The notes: a model not told the origin generated them from the letters alone. Positions 45,986 to 57,328 are shown, numbered from the stretch's first letter. The stretch is DNA of 64,000 nt from Sedimentibacter sp. SX930 (GCA_002155105.1 MUZD01000003.1:62001-126000), one strand, 5' to 3'. A program made the numbers and translations.

Positions 45986-46836
45986 TCACCACTCCCACTC
46001 AGCCGTTTGATGACCGTTACGAAGCGGATATTATAAACCTCTCCGGCAGGCTCGATCGTCACCTGTTTGAACAGGCCGTAGCTGTCCATGGATACCTCTT
46101 TAACAGTGCCGATCAGCAAGGCGCTTGGCGATACGCCGCCCAAGCCTGATGTGATCACACTGTCGCCAGGATTGATCACAGCATCCGGAGCAATCTGGGA
46201 CATGGAAAGCATCTTCGTGTTCTCATCATAGCCATTGACGATACCATGAACAGGTCCAGATTCAGTCTGGATTTCAGCTGACACACGGTTAGTCGTATCA
46301 TTTGAAGTGGTCAACAAAAGTACTTTCGCGCTTGTCGAGCTGACTTCGGATACACGACCAATCAGACCGTTTCCGGCCATCACCGACATATCGACCTCCA
46401 CCCCGTCCTGGGATCCTTTATCGATGACGATTTGGTTCAACCAACTGTCCGGGTTGCGGGATACCACAGACGCATTGATTTGTTCATATTCTGATAAAGT
46501 GCTTTTTAGTTCAAGTTCTTCCTGCATCCGCGCATTTTCTTGCTCCAGATTATAGACTTTCACTTGCAGTTCATAAACGGTATCAATTTTACTTTTTAAA
46601 GATTGGTTTTCTTCATACGTATTCATCAGGTTATCGACTGAATCAACAAAATTCGCCACTACTTCCGCTGGCTTAGAAAATATTCTCGCAATGGAGCCCG
46701 TCACATCGTTCCCTACTTGTTGCGGTATCGATGTATCTTCTCTGTTGTTGGTGAGAGAATATGCTATCAAGCTGATAAAGGTGATCACACTGATCAATAG
46801 GATAATCAATTTTTTGTTGTTAAAAAACTGATTCAC
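45982..46836 (-). CDS. mreC: Rod-shape-determining protein MreC
   Basis: 284 residues. One N-terminal membrane helix (about 9-27), a coiled coil (about 60-110, LKSKIDTVYELQVKVYNLEQ onward) and a beta-barrel domain (VVSRNPDSWLNQIVIDKGSQ, GLIGRVSEVSSTSAKVLLLT). MreC links MreB filaments to the wall synthases outside the membrane. 45 bases after mreB. Confidence 0.94.
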   Translation of the reverse strand: MNQFFNNKKLIILLISVITFISLIAYSLTNNREDTSIPQQVGNDVTGSIARIFSKPAEVVANFVDSVDNLMNTYEENQSLKSKIDTVYELQVKVYNLEQENARMQEELELKSTLSEYEQINASVVSRNPDSWLNQIVIDKGSQDGVEVDMSVMAGNGLIGRVSEVSSTSAKVLLLTTSNDTTNRVSAEIQTESGPVHGIVNGYDENTKMLSMSQIAPDAVINPGDSVITSGLGGVSPSALLIGTVKEVSMDSYGLFKQVTIEPAGEVYNIRFVTVIKRLSGSGE

Positions 46837-46881
46837 ATTGACACCTCATTTCGTACATCACTTTCAATTACATTCATTATC

Positions 46882-47904
46882 TTAATGCCTTAAATTTTTA
46901 CGCTTGTACACGTTGATATTCTTCAAAGTTTCGCCTGTCCCGATGGAAACGCAATCCAATGGATCGTTGGCGATAAATACAGGAACTTCCGCTTCTGCCG
47001 AAATGACTTCAGCAATGTTCTTCAACAAAGCCCCACCGCCTGTCAAAACGATGCCATGATCGATGACGTCAGCAGATATTTCGGGAGGCGTCTCTTCCAG
47101 CACTTCCCTCACGGAAAGGATGATGTTTTCGACCACATCATGGATCGCAACCGCTACGTCCTCGGCATAGATCTCCAAAGTCTTGGGCAGGCCGTTGACC
47201 ATATCGCGGCCCCTTATTTCCATGGAGCCGTAGGAAGCTGCCTTTTCGATGTCGGCACAACCGATCGTTATTTTGATATTCTCGGCAGTCCGCTCGCCGA
47301 TCAACAGACCATACTTTTTGCGTATGAACTGAATGATTGCCTCATCCATACGATCGCCAGCGGCTGTGCTGGAACGGCTCGTGACGATTCCTCCGAGCGA
47401 AATTGTCGCGACATCCGTCGTCCCGCCACCGATGTCCACCACCATATTGCCTGTAGGCGCATGCACCGGAAGCCCAGCACCCACCGCGGCTGCAAAAGGC
47501 TCTTCTATGATGAAAGCTTCTTTGGCACCGGCTGTCCGGGTGGCATCAAGAACTGCCCGCTTCTCGACCTCCGTCACACCACTCGGGACACAGACCATCA
47601 CGTATGGTTTGATGAATGCATTTCCAGTCGCTTTTTTGATGAAATATTTCATCATTGCGACAGTTGTATCATAATCCGCAATGACGCCTTCCTTCATGGG
47701 GCGTGATGCCACAATGGTTCCGGGTGTCCTGCCAAGCATCTGGAAAGCCTCTTCCCCAACGGACAGAATCTCCCCCGTATGGATATTTTTGGCGACGACA
47801 GAAGGTTCTCTGATCACGATGCCCTTGCCGGCTATGAAGACGATCGTATTGGCCGTACCTAAATCAATTCCGATGTTTTTACCCTTAAAATTCAAACTTA
47901 CCAA
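46882..47904 (-). CDS. mreB: Rod-shape actin homologue MreB
   Basis: 340 residues, actin fold: phosphate-1 loop [17 protein letters not shown], phosphate-2 [16 protein letters not shown], adenosine motif [14 protein letters not shown]. MreB filaments guide lateral wall synthesis. It is followed by mreC and mreD. Upstream lies about 230 bp without a gene. The single copy seen here could equally be called Mbl; the sequence does not decide between MreB paralogues. Confidence 0.94.
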   Translation of the reverse strand: MVSLNFKGKNIGIDLGTANTIVFIAGKGIVIREPSVVAKNIHTGEILSVGEEAFQMLGRTPGTIVASRPMKEGVIADYDTTVAMMKYFIKKATGNAFIKPYVMVCVPSGVTEVEKRAVLDATRTAGAKEAFIIEEPFAAAVGAGLPVHAPTGNMVVDIGGGTTDVATISLGGIVTSRSSTAAGDRMDEAIIQFIRKKYGLLIGERTAENIKITIGCADIEKAASYGSMEIRGRDMVNGLPKTLEIYAEDVAVAIHDVVENIILSVREVLEETPPEISADVIDHGIVLTGGGALLKNIAEVISAEAEVPVFIANDPLDCVSIGTGETLKNINVYKRKNLRH

Positions 47905-48132
47905 GTACTTCTCATCCTTCCGTCTGATTGACTACAAACTCTCCCACAAACAAATTCTTTTCTATTTTACCACAAACCGGAACAAGAAAAACACCAATGT
48001 AACAAACAAAAGAAAGAATTAATCTATTTGACAGGAATGCCGTGGATCGGTAATGCCGACGTAAACAACTCACCCTAATTGACACAATATATCTACACTA
48101 ACCAAAGTGAGTCATACAGTTGGTCAGCATTT

Positions 48133-48164
48133 AAAAAGGGCCCGAGACAGTGTCCCGGACCCCT
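48133..48164 (-). terminator. Terminator after csp
   Basis: On the minus strand GGGTCCGGGA, loop, TCTCGGGCCC then TTTTT (complement of 48133-48137). Confidence 0.75.
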
Positions 48165-48186
48165 TGATCGTTTTATTTAAGGAAAA

Positions 48187-48387
48187 TTAGATTTTTTCTA
48201 CGTTAGAAGCTTGCGGTCCACGGTTTCCATCAACGATTTCGAATGAAACTGCTTGTCCTTCTTCTAATGATTTGAATCCGTCACCTAAGATAGCTGAGAA
48301 ATGTACGAATACGTCGTCTCCGCTTTCGCGTTCGATAAATCCAAAACCTTTTTCTGCATTAAACCATTTTACTGTTCCTTTTTCCAT
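48187..48387 (-). CDS. Cold shock protein
   Basis: 66 residues, one cold-shock (OB) domain with RNP1 KGFGFIE and RNP2 VFVHFSAI. Csp proteins bind single-stranded RNA and melt secondary structure. The start at 48387 is the standard [24 protein letters not shown] precedes it. The mRNA leader is about 100 bases long, as often seen in cold-induced csp genes. Confidence 0.95.
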   Translation of the reverse strand: MEKGTVKWFNAEKGFGFIERESGDDVFVHFSAILGDGFKSLEEGQAVSFEIVDGNRGPQASNVEKI

Positions 48388-48492
48388 GAAAAATTCCTCC
48401 TCGTGCAAAGCACTAAAAATGTGATTTTTGCTTTTGGTACGATAGGAATGTTCAAGACAATCTATTCTTTACCAAACAAAAACACTAATATA

Positions 48493-48521
48493 ATGATATA
48501 TCAGGTTTTCCGATATTGCAA
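48493..48521 (-). promoter_or_regulatory. csp promoter
   Basis: TTGCAA (48521-48516), 17 bases, TATCAT (48498-48493) on the minus strand, giving a leader of roughly 100 bases. Confidence 0.5.
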
Positions 48522-48575
48522 GTTTTTTGCCATCAAATTATCATTTCCATCTGCGTCAACATTTACTGAATCGGA

Positions 48576-49265
48576 CTAAATGATACCGTATTCCCGCAGA
48601 CTGAGATAGTCATCGACCCCAATGATGAAGTGATCAAGAATCTCGATCCCCATCATTTCTCCGCATTCCACCATCCTGCGGGTAAAGACCAAATCAGCCT
48701 CCGAGGGATCGGGATTCCCGGAAGGATGATTGTGCGCGAGGATGATCCTCGCTGCCGCAAACCTTACCGCCTCCCGGAAAATCTCGCGCGGATGCGCAAC
48801 CGAACTGTTCAGACTGCCGATGAATATCGTCTTCTTCTTGATGATTTCGTTCTTTGTGTTCAGATAGACAGCCACCACGTGCTCCTGTTGGAGATCGCGC
48901 ATCTCTTTCTGCAGCAGCGTTCCGGCACTTTGCGTCGAGGTGATCGTTCCGCTCTTCAATTGCGTGGCATTGGCGATGCGGACTCCCAGTTCGACACAGG
49001 CCTTGATTTCGATCGCTTTTGTTCGGCCGATTCCGTGGATCGAAGTCAGCTCTTCCAGTGAGGCCAGCTTCAAGGAATGCAGATCTTCGAACTCATTCAG
49101 CACCCGTAACGCCAGCTGCATGACATTGCTGTCCCTGGGCCCCGTCCGCAGAATGATTGCCAATAATTCATGCGTCGCCAGGGCTTTTTCTCCGAATTGA
49201 TCCAATCTTTCACGCGGGCGCGAGGCTTTAGGAACCTCCATCAGCAGATTTGTTTCTTGCACCAT
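48576..49265 (-). CDS. radC: RadC-family JAB-domain protein
   Basis: 229 residues: N-terminal helix-hairpin-helix (SIHGIGRTKAIEIKACVELG) and C-terminal JAB/MPN metalloprotease-like domain with the zinc motif HNHPSGNPDPSEAD. Named for a once-supposed DNA repair role that is not well supported; the molecular function is open. Typical placement upstream of mreBCD, with csp inserted between here. Downstream of a HAD gene by 59 bases. Confidence 0.93.
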   Translation of the reverse strand: MVQETNLLMEVPKASRPRERLDQFGEKALATHELLAIILRTGPRDSNVMQLALRVLNEFEDLHSLKLASLEELTSIHGIGRTKAIEIKACVELGVRIANATQLKSGTITSTQSAGTLLQKEMRDLQQEHVVAVYLNTKNEIIKKKTIFIGSLNSSVAHPREIFREAVRFAAARIILAHNHPSGNPDPSEADLVFTRRMVECGEMMGIEILDHFIIGVDDYLSLREYGII

Positions 49266-49324
49266 CCTGTTTTACCCCTTTCCTTCCGTCTACTCATTAG
49301 ATACGCAGAAAGAGGCGGAACAGG

Positions 49325-49984
49325 TTATTTCTCTTTCAGCCAATCCATGACCGCGTGCAGGTCCGGCAAAATGGCAATCGTTTTTGCTTTCGCTTCGTCA
49401 TCGGGAACGATCAGATCCGGGATCATGATCACTTCAATGCCCGCGTCATAGGCCGCGCGGATGCCATTAAGCGAATCTTCCAGGATCAGACAGTCTTCTT
49501 TCGGAATGTCGAGGGGTTTCCAGGCGCTCAGGAAAATTTCCGGATCCGGTTTTGCGAAGGACACTTCATCCCCGCAGACTTGGTAGCGGAAGTACTGCGA
49601 AATATCAGCCAACTCAAGGTAAAAGCTGACTTCTCTCCTCCGGCTACTGGAAGCAACGACGCACACCACGCCCTCCTCCTTCAGAAAGGCCAGCAGATCA
49701 TAAAGGCCTTTTTTGATCGGAAGCCCCTGCTCGGAGGCGATGTCCGTCTGCCTCTTCTTCATTTTTCTCAGGAATCGCTCCGCCAATTCAGCGTCGCCGA
49801 AGTCGGATGCCAATTCAGGCATCACATCTTTATCGGATCGCCCTACTTGTTTCAGGTAATAATCGAAGTCGAACGCTATCGGCAAAGCCAACTCTTCAGC
49901 CAATTCGCCTTGCGCCTGATAGCCCAACGTTTCCGTATCGAACATCAATCCATCCATATCAAAAATGACTGCTTTTTTACGCAT
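49325..49984 (-). CDS. HAD hydrolase, beta-phosphoglucomutase-like
   Basis: 219 residues, subfamily I HAD with alpha-helical cap: motif I FDMDGLMFDTE, motif II VVASSSRR, motif III K in SFAKPDPEIF, motif IV LILEDSLNGIRAAYDAG. The branch includes sugar-phosphate phosphatases and beta-phosphoglucomutases; the substrate is undetermined. It starts one base after the folC stop, so it is translationally coupled to folC. Confidence 0.85.
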   Translation of the reverse strand: MRKKAVIFDMDGLMFDTETLGYQAQGELAEELALPIAFDFDYYLKQVGRSDKDVMPELASDFGDAELAERFLRKMKKRQTDIASEQGLPIKKGLYDLLAFLKEEGVVCVVASSSRRREVSFYLELADISQYFRYQVCGDEVSFAKPDPEIFLSAWKPLDIPKEDCLILEDSLNGIRAAYDAGIEVIMIPDLIVPDDEAKAKTIAILPDLHAVMDWLKEK

Positions 49985-49985
49985 C

Positions 49986-51296
49986 TCATAACTCCTTATT
50001 CTTTAATAAATAATGCCTTACTTCGGAAAGAAAATACAGCGAGCCTGTAATCAACAACATGCCCTCTTCGGATTGTTTCGCCTTCAGTTCATCGATCGCA
50101 AAGCGCCAATCTTCGTAGGCTGCAGCTTCCGATACGCCCATCCGTTCGCACAGTTCCTCGACTGATGCAGCCCTTGGGAAATCGAAACTGGTCACGTACA
50201 GCTTGCTGTCCGGGATCGACTTGATCAACTGGCCCATTTCCTCCAGGTCCTTATCAGCCAACGCCGCCAACAGAATGGTGATATCTTTATCCGAAAACTT
50301 CTTCTTGATCGCTTCAGTCAGCACTTCCATAGCCGGGATATTATGGGCACCATCCAGCATGACAAACGGTTCTTGCGAAACGATCTCCATCCGGACCGGC
50401 CAAGCCGTCCCCAGAAGGCCTGCTTTGATTGTCTTCTCCGAGTAGCTTAAAGCGTGTTTTTTGCAGAACAGCAAGAATGTCTGCAGCGCAGTGGCTGCGT
50501 TATCGACTTGATGGCCACCCATCAAGGCAATTTCGAGGTTCTCAAAAGTGCCCAAGGGAGAGGCAAAGTCAAAGACTTCATGGTAATCAGAACCCTCATG
50601 CCAATTGGTGACGCTGAAGTCCGGTCCGTATGCATACAAGGGCGCTGCCTTTTTTTCCGCAGTGTCCCGCATTACCGACAAAGCCTCTTCAGGCAATCTT
50701 CCGATGACGACAGGTGTCCCTTGCTTGATGATTCCGGCTTTCTGATAGGCGATCTCCGCCAGTGTATCCCCGAGGATATTGCTGTGGTCTTTGCCTATCG
50801 TCGTGATGAGCGACAAATCCGGTTCGGCAACATTCGTGCTGTCGTAAAGACCGCCCAGACCGACTTCCAACAATACGACATCGCACGGATGGGAGCCAAA
50901 ATACGAGAACATCATGGCGGTCACAACTTCGAATTCAGTCAGCGGCCCCATATCCGTCAGGCTGATTTCCTCATAGAGTGCATGCAGAATGTTCGCTTGT
51001 TCCAATACGTCTTCATCCGGGATGTTCGCTCCATTCACGCCGATCCTTTCATTGAAACTGACGATATGCGGCGAGGTGAAGGTTCCAACCGTATAGCCAG
51101 CCGCCATGAACAGGCTTCTTAAGTAAGCAACATTCGACCCTTTTCCGTTTGTTCCGGCAATATGGATGGATCTGAATTTACGTTCCGGGTGATCCAGTTT
51201 TTCCATCAACCATTTCATCCGGACTATTCCCGGTTTAGGGCCCATGCCTTTGCGGGTATGGATCCATTCCATCGCTTCTTCATAAGTTGCAAACAT
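49986..51296 (-). CDS. folC: Folylpolyglutamate synthase
   Basis: 436 residues, Mur-ligase fold: ATP loop HIAGTNGKGSNVAYL (about 47-61), THF/FolC motif FTSPHIVSFNERIGVNG, LLEVGLGGLYDSTNV, and C-terminal DGAHNIPA. It adds glutamate residues to folates. It lies 90 bases after valS, the valS-folC order known from Bacillus. AGAGG precedes the ATG. Confidence 0.95.
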   Translation of the reverse strand: MFATYEEAMEWIHTRKGMGPKPGIVRMKWLMEKLDHPERKFRSIHIAGTNGKGSNVAYLRSLFMAAGYTVGTFTSPHIVSFNERIGVNGANIPDEDVLEQANILHALYEEISLTDMGPLTEFEVVTAMMFSYFGSHPCDVVLLEVGLGGLYDSTNVAEPDLSLITTIGKDHSNILGDTLAEIAYQKAGIIKQGTPVVIGRLPEEALSVMRDTAEKKAAPLYAYGPDFSVTNWHEGSDYHEVFDFASPLGTFENLEIALMGGHQVDNAATALQTFLLFCKKHALSYSEKTIKAGLLGTAWPVRMEIVSQEPFVMLDGAHNIPAMEVLTEAIKKKFSDKDITILLAALADKDLEEMGQLIKSIPDSKLYVTSFDFPRAASVEELCERMGVSEAAAYEDWRFAIDELKAKQSEEGMLLITGSLYFLSEVRHYLLKNKEL

Positions 51297-51324
51297 CTAC
51301 CTCTTCACTCCATTTCCATTTAAG

Positions 51325-51364
51325 AAGAACCCTATCCACAAAGGAACTTGCTAATAGGGTTCTT
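51325..51364 (-). terminator. Hairpin between valS and folC
   Basis: AAGAACCCTAT (51325-51335) pairs with ATAGGGTTCTT (51354-51364); the following T tract on the minus strand is short, so termination may be partial. Confidence 0.45.
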
Positions 51365-51386
51365 CCTGTTCAATTCGATTCTCTTA

Positions 51387-54035
51387 TTAAGCCAACTGTT
51401 CTTTCAGGGCAGCGATGCGTTCTTCAACGGCCGCCAATTTTTCGCGGTATTCCGTTCCTTTTTGTTTCTCCCCATCGATTACAGCCTGCGGGGCTTTGCT
51501 GACGAATTTTTCGTTATTCAATTTGCTTTCCACACGGTCGACTTCTTTGGTCAATTTCTCCGCTTCCTTCTCGAGACGGGAAATCTCATCTTCCAATTTG
51601 ATCAGGCCGGCCAACGGCATATACACCTCTCCGCCTGAGAAAACTGCGGTGACAGCGTCGCTGGCTGCCTGGATGTGTTGGCCGATTTCCAGTGTATCCG
51701 GGTTGCAGAAGCGGAAGATGTACGATTCATTGGCGCGGAAAATCGCTTCGGTCTCATCGTCATTCACTTTCAACTGCATCGGAACTTTCTTGGACAACGG
51801 TGTGTTCATTTCAGCGCGGACATTGCGGACGCCACGGATCAATTCGATCAGTTTTTCCATCGCTTCTTCTGCTGCTTCATCGATGTAGCTGTCACTTGCT
51901 TCCGGATAGGCTGCCGTCACGATGGAATCGCCTTGATGCGGTACATTCTGCCAAATTTCTTCGGTGACGAACGGCATGACCGGATGCAATAAGCGCAATA
52001 CATTATCCAAAACATACGCCAAGATACTGCGGGTTGTCTGTTTGGCCTCTTCATTTTCCCCTTGCAGAACTTCCTTGGACATTTCGATATACCAGTCGCA
52101 GTAATCATCCCAGATGAAACGGTACAACAAGCGGCCAGCTTCACCGAATTCAAATTTCTCGAACAGGTCCGTCACTTTTGTGATGGTCTTGTTCAGGCTG
52201 GAAAGGATCCATTTATCGGCTATCGTCTTTTCCCCTGAAATATCGATGTCGTCGAATGTCAGGTCTTCCAAGTTAAGCAGCACGTAACGGCTGGCATTCC
52301 AGATTTTGTTGATGAAGTTCCAGGAGGCATCCATCTTCTCATAGCTGAAGCGGACATCCTGACCAGGTGCGGAACCGTTCGCCAAGAACCAACGCAAAGC
52401 ATCAGCCCCGTATTTTTCGACCACATCCATCGGGTCGATCCCGTTTCCGAGCGATTTGCTCATCTTGCGGCCTTGCTCGTCACGGATCAGACCATGGATC
52501 AGTACATTCTCAAACGGACGTTTTTCGGTGAACTCCAGACTCTGGAAAATCATCCGGCTTACCCAGAAGAAGATGATGTCATACCCTGTCACCAAAGTGC
52601 TTGTAGGGAAATAACGTTTGAAATCTTCCGCATCTTCATCCGGCCAGCCCATCGTCGAGAACGGCCAAAGTGCTGAACTGAACCATGTATCCAGAACATC
52701 CTCATCCTGCGTCCAGTTTTCGCTGTCGCTCGGGGCTTCCATGCCTACGTACATTTCGCCGGTTTCTTTATGATACCAAGCCGGGATTTGATGTCCCCAC
52801 CATAATTGGCGAGAAATGACCCAGTCATGGACGTTGCCCATCCAAGTCAGGAAAGTATTCTCAAATCGTTCAGGATAGAAGGAAACTTTTTCTTCTGCGG
52901 ATTGATTTTCGACCGCACGCTCAGCCAATGGTTGCATTTTGACGAACCATTGCGTCGAGATGCGCGGTTCCACAATAACGTTTGTCCGTTCCGAATGTCC
53001 GACGCTGTGGGTCATTTCCTCAACTTTGACCAAATAGCCCAGTTCTTCCATATCTTTTATGATCGCTTTGCGCGCTGCAAAACGGTCCATTCCTGCATAT
53101 TTTCCGGCCGCTTCGTTCATCGTCGCATCATCGTTCATGACGTTCACTTGCGGCAAATCATGGCGCAAACCGACTTCAAAGTCGTTCGGGTCATGCGCCG
53201 GCGTGATCTTGACGACGCCGGTCCCGAAGTCCATCTCAACATAATCATCAGCGATGACCGGGATTTCCCGATTCACCAGCGGCAACGTCACAGTCTTGCC
53301 GATGAACTGCTGATATCTTGCATCTTCCGGATGAACCGCGATGGCAGTATCGCCCAACATGGTTTCGGGACGGGTAGTCGCCAACTCCAGGTAGCCTGAA
53401 CCATCCGTCATCGGATAGCGGAAATGATAGAAGGCTCCCTGAACGTCTTTATGGATGACTTCAATGTCGGATAATGCGGTCTTCGCTTTGGGATCCCAGT
53501 TGATGATGTAGGCGCCGCGGTAGATCAAGTCTTTTTCGTACAAGCCGACGAAGACTTTGCGGACCGCATCCGACAGTCCTTCATCCAGCGTGAATCGCTC
53601 ACGGTCATAATCAACGGAAATGCCCATTTTTCCCCACTGTTCTCGGATAACGCTAGCGTAATCCTCTTTCCATTCCCAAACTTTGTCGACAAAGGCTTCA
53701 CGGCCCAGGTCATAGCGGGTAAGGCCATCCTCGGCTAATTTCGCTTCAACCTTGGCTTGGGTGGCGATGCCGGCGTGGTCCATCCCAGGCAACCACAGCG
53801 TATCGAATCCTTGCATGCGTTTTTGGCGGATCAACATATCCTGCAGCGTCACATCCCAGGCATGGCCCAAGTGCAATCTGCCGGTTACGTTCGGAGGCGG
53901 AATCACAATCGAATACGGTTTTTTGCTCTTGTCGCCGCTGGGCTTGAACAGCCCCGCTTCCACCCATTTTTGATATTTCCCAGCTTCTACTTGTTGGGGT
54001 TGATACTTTGTCGGCATTGCGTCTGCTTTAGACAT
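51387..54035 (-). CDS. valS: Valyl-tRNA synthetase
   Basis: 882 residues, class [16 protein letters not shown] (HIGH), editing domain (CP1), [12 protein letters not shown] (KMSKS), anticodon domain and C-terminal coiled coil of about 65 residues. It charges tRNA-Val and edits Thr. The upstream T-box controls it; GAGAGAGGAAG precedes the ATG at 54035. Confidence 0.98.
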   Translation of the reverse strand: MSKADAMPTKYQPQQVEAGKYQKWVEAGLFKPSGDKSKKPYSIVIPPPNVTGRLHLGHAWDVTLQDMLIRQKRMQGFDTLWLPGMDHAGIATQAKVEAKLAEDGLTRYDLGREAFVDKVWEWKEDYASVIREQWGKMGISVDYDRERFTLDEGLSDAVRKVFVGLYEKDLIYRGAYIINWDPKAKTALSDIEVIHKDVQGAFYHFRYPMTDGSGYLELATTRPETMLGDTAIAVHPEDARYQQFIGKTVTLPLVNREIPVIADDYVEMDFGTGVVKITPAHDPNDFEVGLRHDLPQVNVMNDDATMNEAAGKYAGMDRFAARKAIIKDMEELGYLVKVEEMTHSVGHSERTNVIVEPRISTQWFVKMQPLAERAVENQSAEEKVSFYPERFENTFLTWMGNVHDWVISRQLWWGHQIPAWYHKETGEMYVGMEAPSDSENWTQDEDVLDTWFSSALWPFSTMGWPDEDAEDFKRYFPTSTLVTGYDIIFFWVSRMIFQSLEFTEKRPFENVLIHGLIRDEQGRKMSKSLGNGIDPMDVVEKYGADALRWFLANGSAPGQDVRFSYEKMDASWNFINKIWNASRYVLLNLEDLTFDDIDISGEKTIADKWILSSLNKTITKVTDLFEKFEFGEAGRLLYRFIWDDYCDWYIEMSKEVLQGENEEAKQTTRSILAYVLDNVLRLLHPVMPFVTEEIWQNVPHQGDSIVTAAYPEASDSYIDEAAEEAMEKLIELIRGVRNVRAEMNTPLSKKVPMQLKVNDDETEAIFRANESYIFRFCNPDTLEIGQHIQAASDAVTAVFSGGEVYMPLAGLIKLEDEISRLEKEAEKLTKEVDRVESKLNNEKFVSKAPQAVIDGEKQKGTEYREKLAAVEERIAALKEQLA

Positions 54036-54075
54036 TCAGCCACTTCCTCTCTCTTTTACATTGATTTGTTGCGAA

Positions 54076-54345
54076 AAAAAAAACGCCCTGCATACGAATA
54101 TGCAGGACGATATGAATCGCGGTACCACCTAAATTACAGGAATCGGATCCCTGTCTCTCTTTTTGATAACGGAGAATACTCCGAGCTGCGCTACCCAGTC
54201 CGCGGACCTTCACGCAACTTGCTCACAAGCTACTTCACTTCCCTTCCCCAAAAAAGCTTTCACCAAACGCTTTTCTCTCTTGTGTGGTTCCGGGTAAGCT
54301 ACTCTTCTTGATCGACGCTTATTTATACTTCACTAGTTTAGCACC
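54076..54345 (-). promoter_or_regulatory. T-box riboswitch of valS (valine)
   Basis: T-box core GGTGGTACCGCG (54129-54118) and terminator CGTCCTGCATA/TATGCAGGGCG with a run of ten T's. Stem I contains AGAGAG, a GGTGAAAGC loop, S-turn AGTA/GAA and, right after GAA, the valine codon GTA (54233-54231), one base before the CTTG base stem (pairs with CAAG). Confidence 0.9.
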
Positions 54346-54368
54346 TTTTGATTAAAATCTCAATGCGA

Positions 54369-54863
54369 TTAAAGTAATTTTTTTGCAGCTGCCAAGGCTG
54401 CTGCTTCATCTGGTTCCGTCGCGATTTCAGGGACGATCTCCATGTAGGACAGGACGCCCTCTTTGTCGATGACGAATACGCTGCGGGCCAACTTGTTGCC
54501 CATATGAGGCACCTTCAGTCCGTAGGCTTCGCCAAATTCGCCGTTGTCGTCATGCAGCATCTGCATATCGATGCCGCTTGCCGAGCACCAGTTGATCAAT
54601 TCTTCTTTTGTATTTTTCGAAACCGATAACAACGTCAATCCTTCGACATTCGCTGCCGTCTCGTTGAATTTGCGTGTTTGTTTGTCGCAGACGCTCGTGT
54701 TGATGTCCGGGAATACGCTGATCAGAACAACCGAACCGCGCAAATCATCCAAAGATACCTTTTCGTCTTTTGTGTTGTACAACGAAAATGCCGGTGCCTT
54801 CTCCCCAACAACAGGCTGAGTCCCTAAAACCTCAATAATTTCACCTTTTAATGTCACTTGCAT
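54369..54863 (-). CDS. tpx: Thiol peroxidase
   Basis: 164 residues, peroxiredoxin Tpx group. Peroxidatic cysteine in FPDINTSVCDKQTRKFN (about 58) and resolving cysteine in ELINWCSASGID (about 92), both present. It reduces hydrogen peroxide and organic peroxides with thioredoxin. AAGGGGGAA precedes the ATG. Single gene between the valS T-box and thiI. Confidence 0.94.
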   Translation of the reverse strand: MQVTLKGEIIEVLGTQPVVGEKAPAFSLYNTKDEKVSLDDLRGSVVLISVFPDINTSVCDKQTRKFNETAANVEGLTLLSVSKNTKEELINWCSASGIDMQMLHDDNGEFGEAYGLKVPHMGNKLARSVFVIDKEGVLSYMEIVPEIATEPDEAAALAAAKKLL

Positions 54864-54947
54864 GAAAACATTCCCCCTTATCCGATAATACTCTCATTAT
54901 ACAGATAAGCGGTGATTTATGGTAAGGATACGCTCTCGCAGGGAGAG

Positions 54948-56162
54948 TTACAGCAGATCCGAAAAGAGCGCCTCGTCTTGGCTGGCGGTATCCTCTCGGC
55001 CGGTTATGCTTGATATGACAATGCCTGCGACTGCGCGTGCCACGAGCGGTTCCACATCAAGGATCGCTTCAAAACGTCTGGCCTTGTCCAAATGCGGTTT
55101 TGTTTTGGGTGAGGGTGGCGCAAAAATCGTGCAGCAGTCCTCGAACGGTTGTACCGACAAATCAAATGTATCGATTTTCTGCGCCAAATCGATGATTTCC
55201 AATTTGTCCATCGTTGCGACAGGCCGAATGATCGGCGTCGTTGTGACATCATTGATGGCAATCATGCTCTCCAGCGTCTGGGAAGCGACTTGGGCCAAAG
55301 ATTCCCCATTAAAGATGGCCAGCCCTTTGCGTTCGGCTCTGATGGCATCGGTGATCCGCAGCATCATCCGGCGCGTGATCGTCATCAGATAATCCGCCGG
55401 CACTTTCTCTTTGATTTCTTCCTGGATTTCCGTGAACGGCACTTCGATGAACTGGATTTCACCGCCGAATTTAGTCAATTTGGCAGTCAAATCTTTGGCT
55501 TTCTGCAACGCTTGCGGACTTGTGTAAGGCGGACTGTGGAAGTGCACTGCCTCAATCTTAACGCCGCGTTTCATGGCGAGATAACCGGCCACCGGCGAAT
55601 CGATGCCTCCGGAAAGCATAAGCATGCCTCTGCCGCTGGAACCGACAGGCAATCCGCCAGTCCCTTGATAGGTTTGCGTACTGAGCATGATGCCGCTGGT
55701 CTTGATGTCTACGCGCACAAGGATGTCCGGCTGCTTCATCTTGACCGAAATACCAGGGAAAGCATCCAGTACAGTTGCCCCCAGCTCGGCATTCATGAAG
55801 GTCGTGTCATGCTCGTAGGAATGATCCGAACGACGCGTAGCTATCTTGAATGTCTTTCCGGCAGTCTCCATTTTGGCAAGCAACTCCACCAAAACCCGTT
55901 TCACTTCATCGAGATCATGCGAAACCAGATATACCGGTGAATAGTTTTGGATGCCGAAAACATGCTGCAGGCGTTCGATAATGACGGCCTCATCAGCTCC
56001 GTTCAGATCCAACAACATAAAATCGTGCTCGGGTTTTATTTTGATCTGCGGATGATCCTTTGTGACCATCCTGACATTTTGCGCCAACTGCTGGACAAAA
56101 CGTTTTTTGTTTTTCCCTTTGGTCGACAGTTCGCCAAAGCGGATTTGAATGTGCGTTTCCAT
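54948..56162 (-). CDS. thiI: tRNA 4-thiouridine synthetase ThiI
   Basis: 404 residues. N-terminal ferredoxin-like and THUMP domains (about 1-165), PP-loop [21 protein letters not shown] (about 180), and conserved active-site cysteine in [17 protein letters not shown] (about 346). No C-terminal rhodanese domain, the usual short form of Bacillota. It makes s4U8 in tRNA, and where thiamine is made also ThiS thiocarboxylate. It follows a dedicated cysteine desulfurase by 29 bases. Confidence 0.95.
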   Translation of the reverse strand: METHIQIRFGELSTKGKNKKRFVQQLAQNVRMVTKDHPQIKIKPEHDFMLLDLNGADEAVIIERLQHVFGIQNYSPVYLVSHDLDEVKRVLVELLAKMETAGKTFKIATRRSDHSYEHDTTFMNAELGATVLDAFPGISVKMKQPDILVRVDIKTSGIMLSTQTYQGTGGLPVGSSGRGMLMLSGGIDSPVAGYLAMKRGVKIEAVHFHSPPYTSPQALQKAKDLTAKLTKFGGEIQFIEVPFTEIQEEIKEKVPADYLMTITRRMMLRITDAIRAERKGLAIFNGESLAQVASQTLESMIAINDVTTTPIIRPVATMDKLEIIDLAQKIDTFDLSVQPFEDCCTIFAPPSPKTKPHLDKARRFEAILDVEPLVARAVAGIVISSITGREDTASQDEALFSDLL

Positions 56163-56191
56163 TTATGTTCTCTTCCTATCTGTCAGTTATT

Positions 56192-57328
56192 CTACTGTAT
56201 TTTTTGGAACTGTTCATGCAGCGTCCGGAAATGTTCAATGAAAGCTTCAGCTTCCGACTCGGTATTTTCGCCGGAAAGGCTTATCCTGACAGCACACTGG
56301 CTCCAAGAAACAGGCACACCCATCGACCCCAACGTATAGGGCGTGCCTTTCTTTCTGCTCGAGCAGGCGCTGGTTGTTGAAATGAAGATATCCATGCTTT
56401 CGAAAGCATGGACCATCACTTCTCCCCTGACGCCTTTCATGGCAAAACAGAGGATATGGCCGGCGCCATCTTCAGGTGAAAAGATTCGGACATCCTCATA
56501 TTCCGAAAGGGCCGCAGCCAACTTACTCCGGACCAGCCTTTCTTGTTTTCGGCTTGATTCGCTTCCTTCAAGCGTTATGCGCAGGGCTTTCGCCATCGCC
56601 GCGATTCCCCCGACGTTCTCCGTCGTGCTGCGCATGCCCGATTCTTGCCCGCCTCCCGTCAATAACGGCGCGATCCGTTTGCCATGTTTCTTGTAGAGGA
56701 TGCCGACGCCTTTGGGGCCGTTGAATTTATGCGCTGACAGCGACAGGAGATCCACACGGGGATGCCGGATCAGCGGCTCGCATTCACCGACAGCCTGCAC
56801 GGCATCCACATGGAAATGGACCCAAGGATAATTTTCCAGCAGCTCGCCGATAGCCTCGATCGGCTGGATGCTGCCGACTTCATTATTGATGGCCATGACG
56901 CTCAGCAGGATCGTATCTTTCCTTATCGCTTTCTCAAGCTCATCGAGGGATACGATGCCGTTCGCGTCGACAGGCAAGTAGCTGATTTCAAAGCCTAATT
57001 TTTCCAGTTGCTCCAACGATTTGGTGACCGCCGGATGTTCAACCGAAGAAGCGATCATGTGCTTCCCTGCAGCGAACTTCTCCATCGCTGTTCCTTTGAT
57101 CGCCCAGTTGTCGCTCTCCGTACCGCCGCTCGTGAAGAAAATTTCATCCGGCTGGGCGCCCAGCAAATGTGCAATCTGTTTGCGCGATTGCTGAAGCAAA
57201 GCATCGGCTTCGTTGCCTAATCTGTGCAGACTGGAAGGATTGCCAAAAAATTGTTCATTGACCTTCCGGTAAGTATCCAAAGCTTCCGGATACATTTTTG
57301 TTGTTGCACTGTTGTCAAAATAAATCAT
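56192..57328 (-). CDS. Cysteine desulfurase, thiI-linked (NifZ type)
   Basis: 378 residues. PLP lysine in SLSAHKFNGPKG (about 202), active cysteine in ISTTSACSSRKKGTP (about 326), N-terminus IYFDNSATTKMYPEALD. Bacillus NifZ, also paired with ThiI, donates persulfide sulfur for s4U8; the pairing here implies the same. It differs from the 30983-32125 paralogue in its cysteine loop (SACSS versus SACTA), suggesting separate acceptor specificity. Confidence 0.93.
   Translation of the reverse strand: MIYFDNSATTKMYPEALDTYRKVNEQFFGNPSSLHRLGNEADALLQQSRKQIAHLLGAQPDEIFFTSGGTESDNWAIKGTAMEKFAAGKHMIASSVEHPAVTKSLEQLEKLGFEISYLPVDANGIVSLDELEKAIRKDTILLSVMAINNEVGSIQPIEAIGELLENYPWVHFHVDAVQAVGECEPLIRHPRVDLLSLSAHKFNGPKGVGILYKKHGKRIAPLLTGGGQESGMRSTTENVGGIAAMAKALRITLEGSESSRKQERLVRSKLAAALSEYEDVRIFSPEDGAGHILCFAMKGVRGEVMVHAFESMDIFISTTSACSSRKKGTPYTLGSMGVPVSWSQCAVRISLSGENTESEAEAFIEHFRTLHEQFQKIQ

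Noticed and set aside
47905-48132. Plus-strand TTGACA-17-TAATGC promoter-like sequence
   Set aside because: No gene or RNA follows on that strand; probably chance in AT-rich sequence upstream of mreB.
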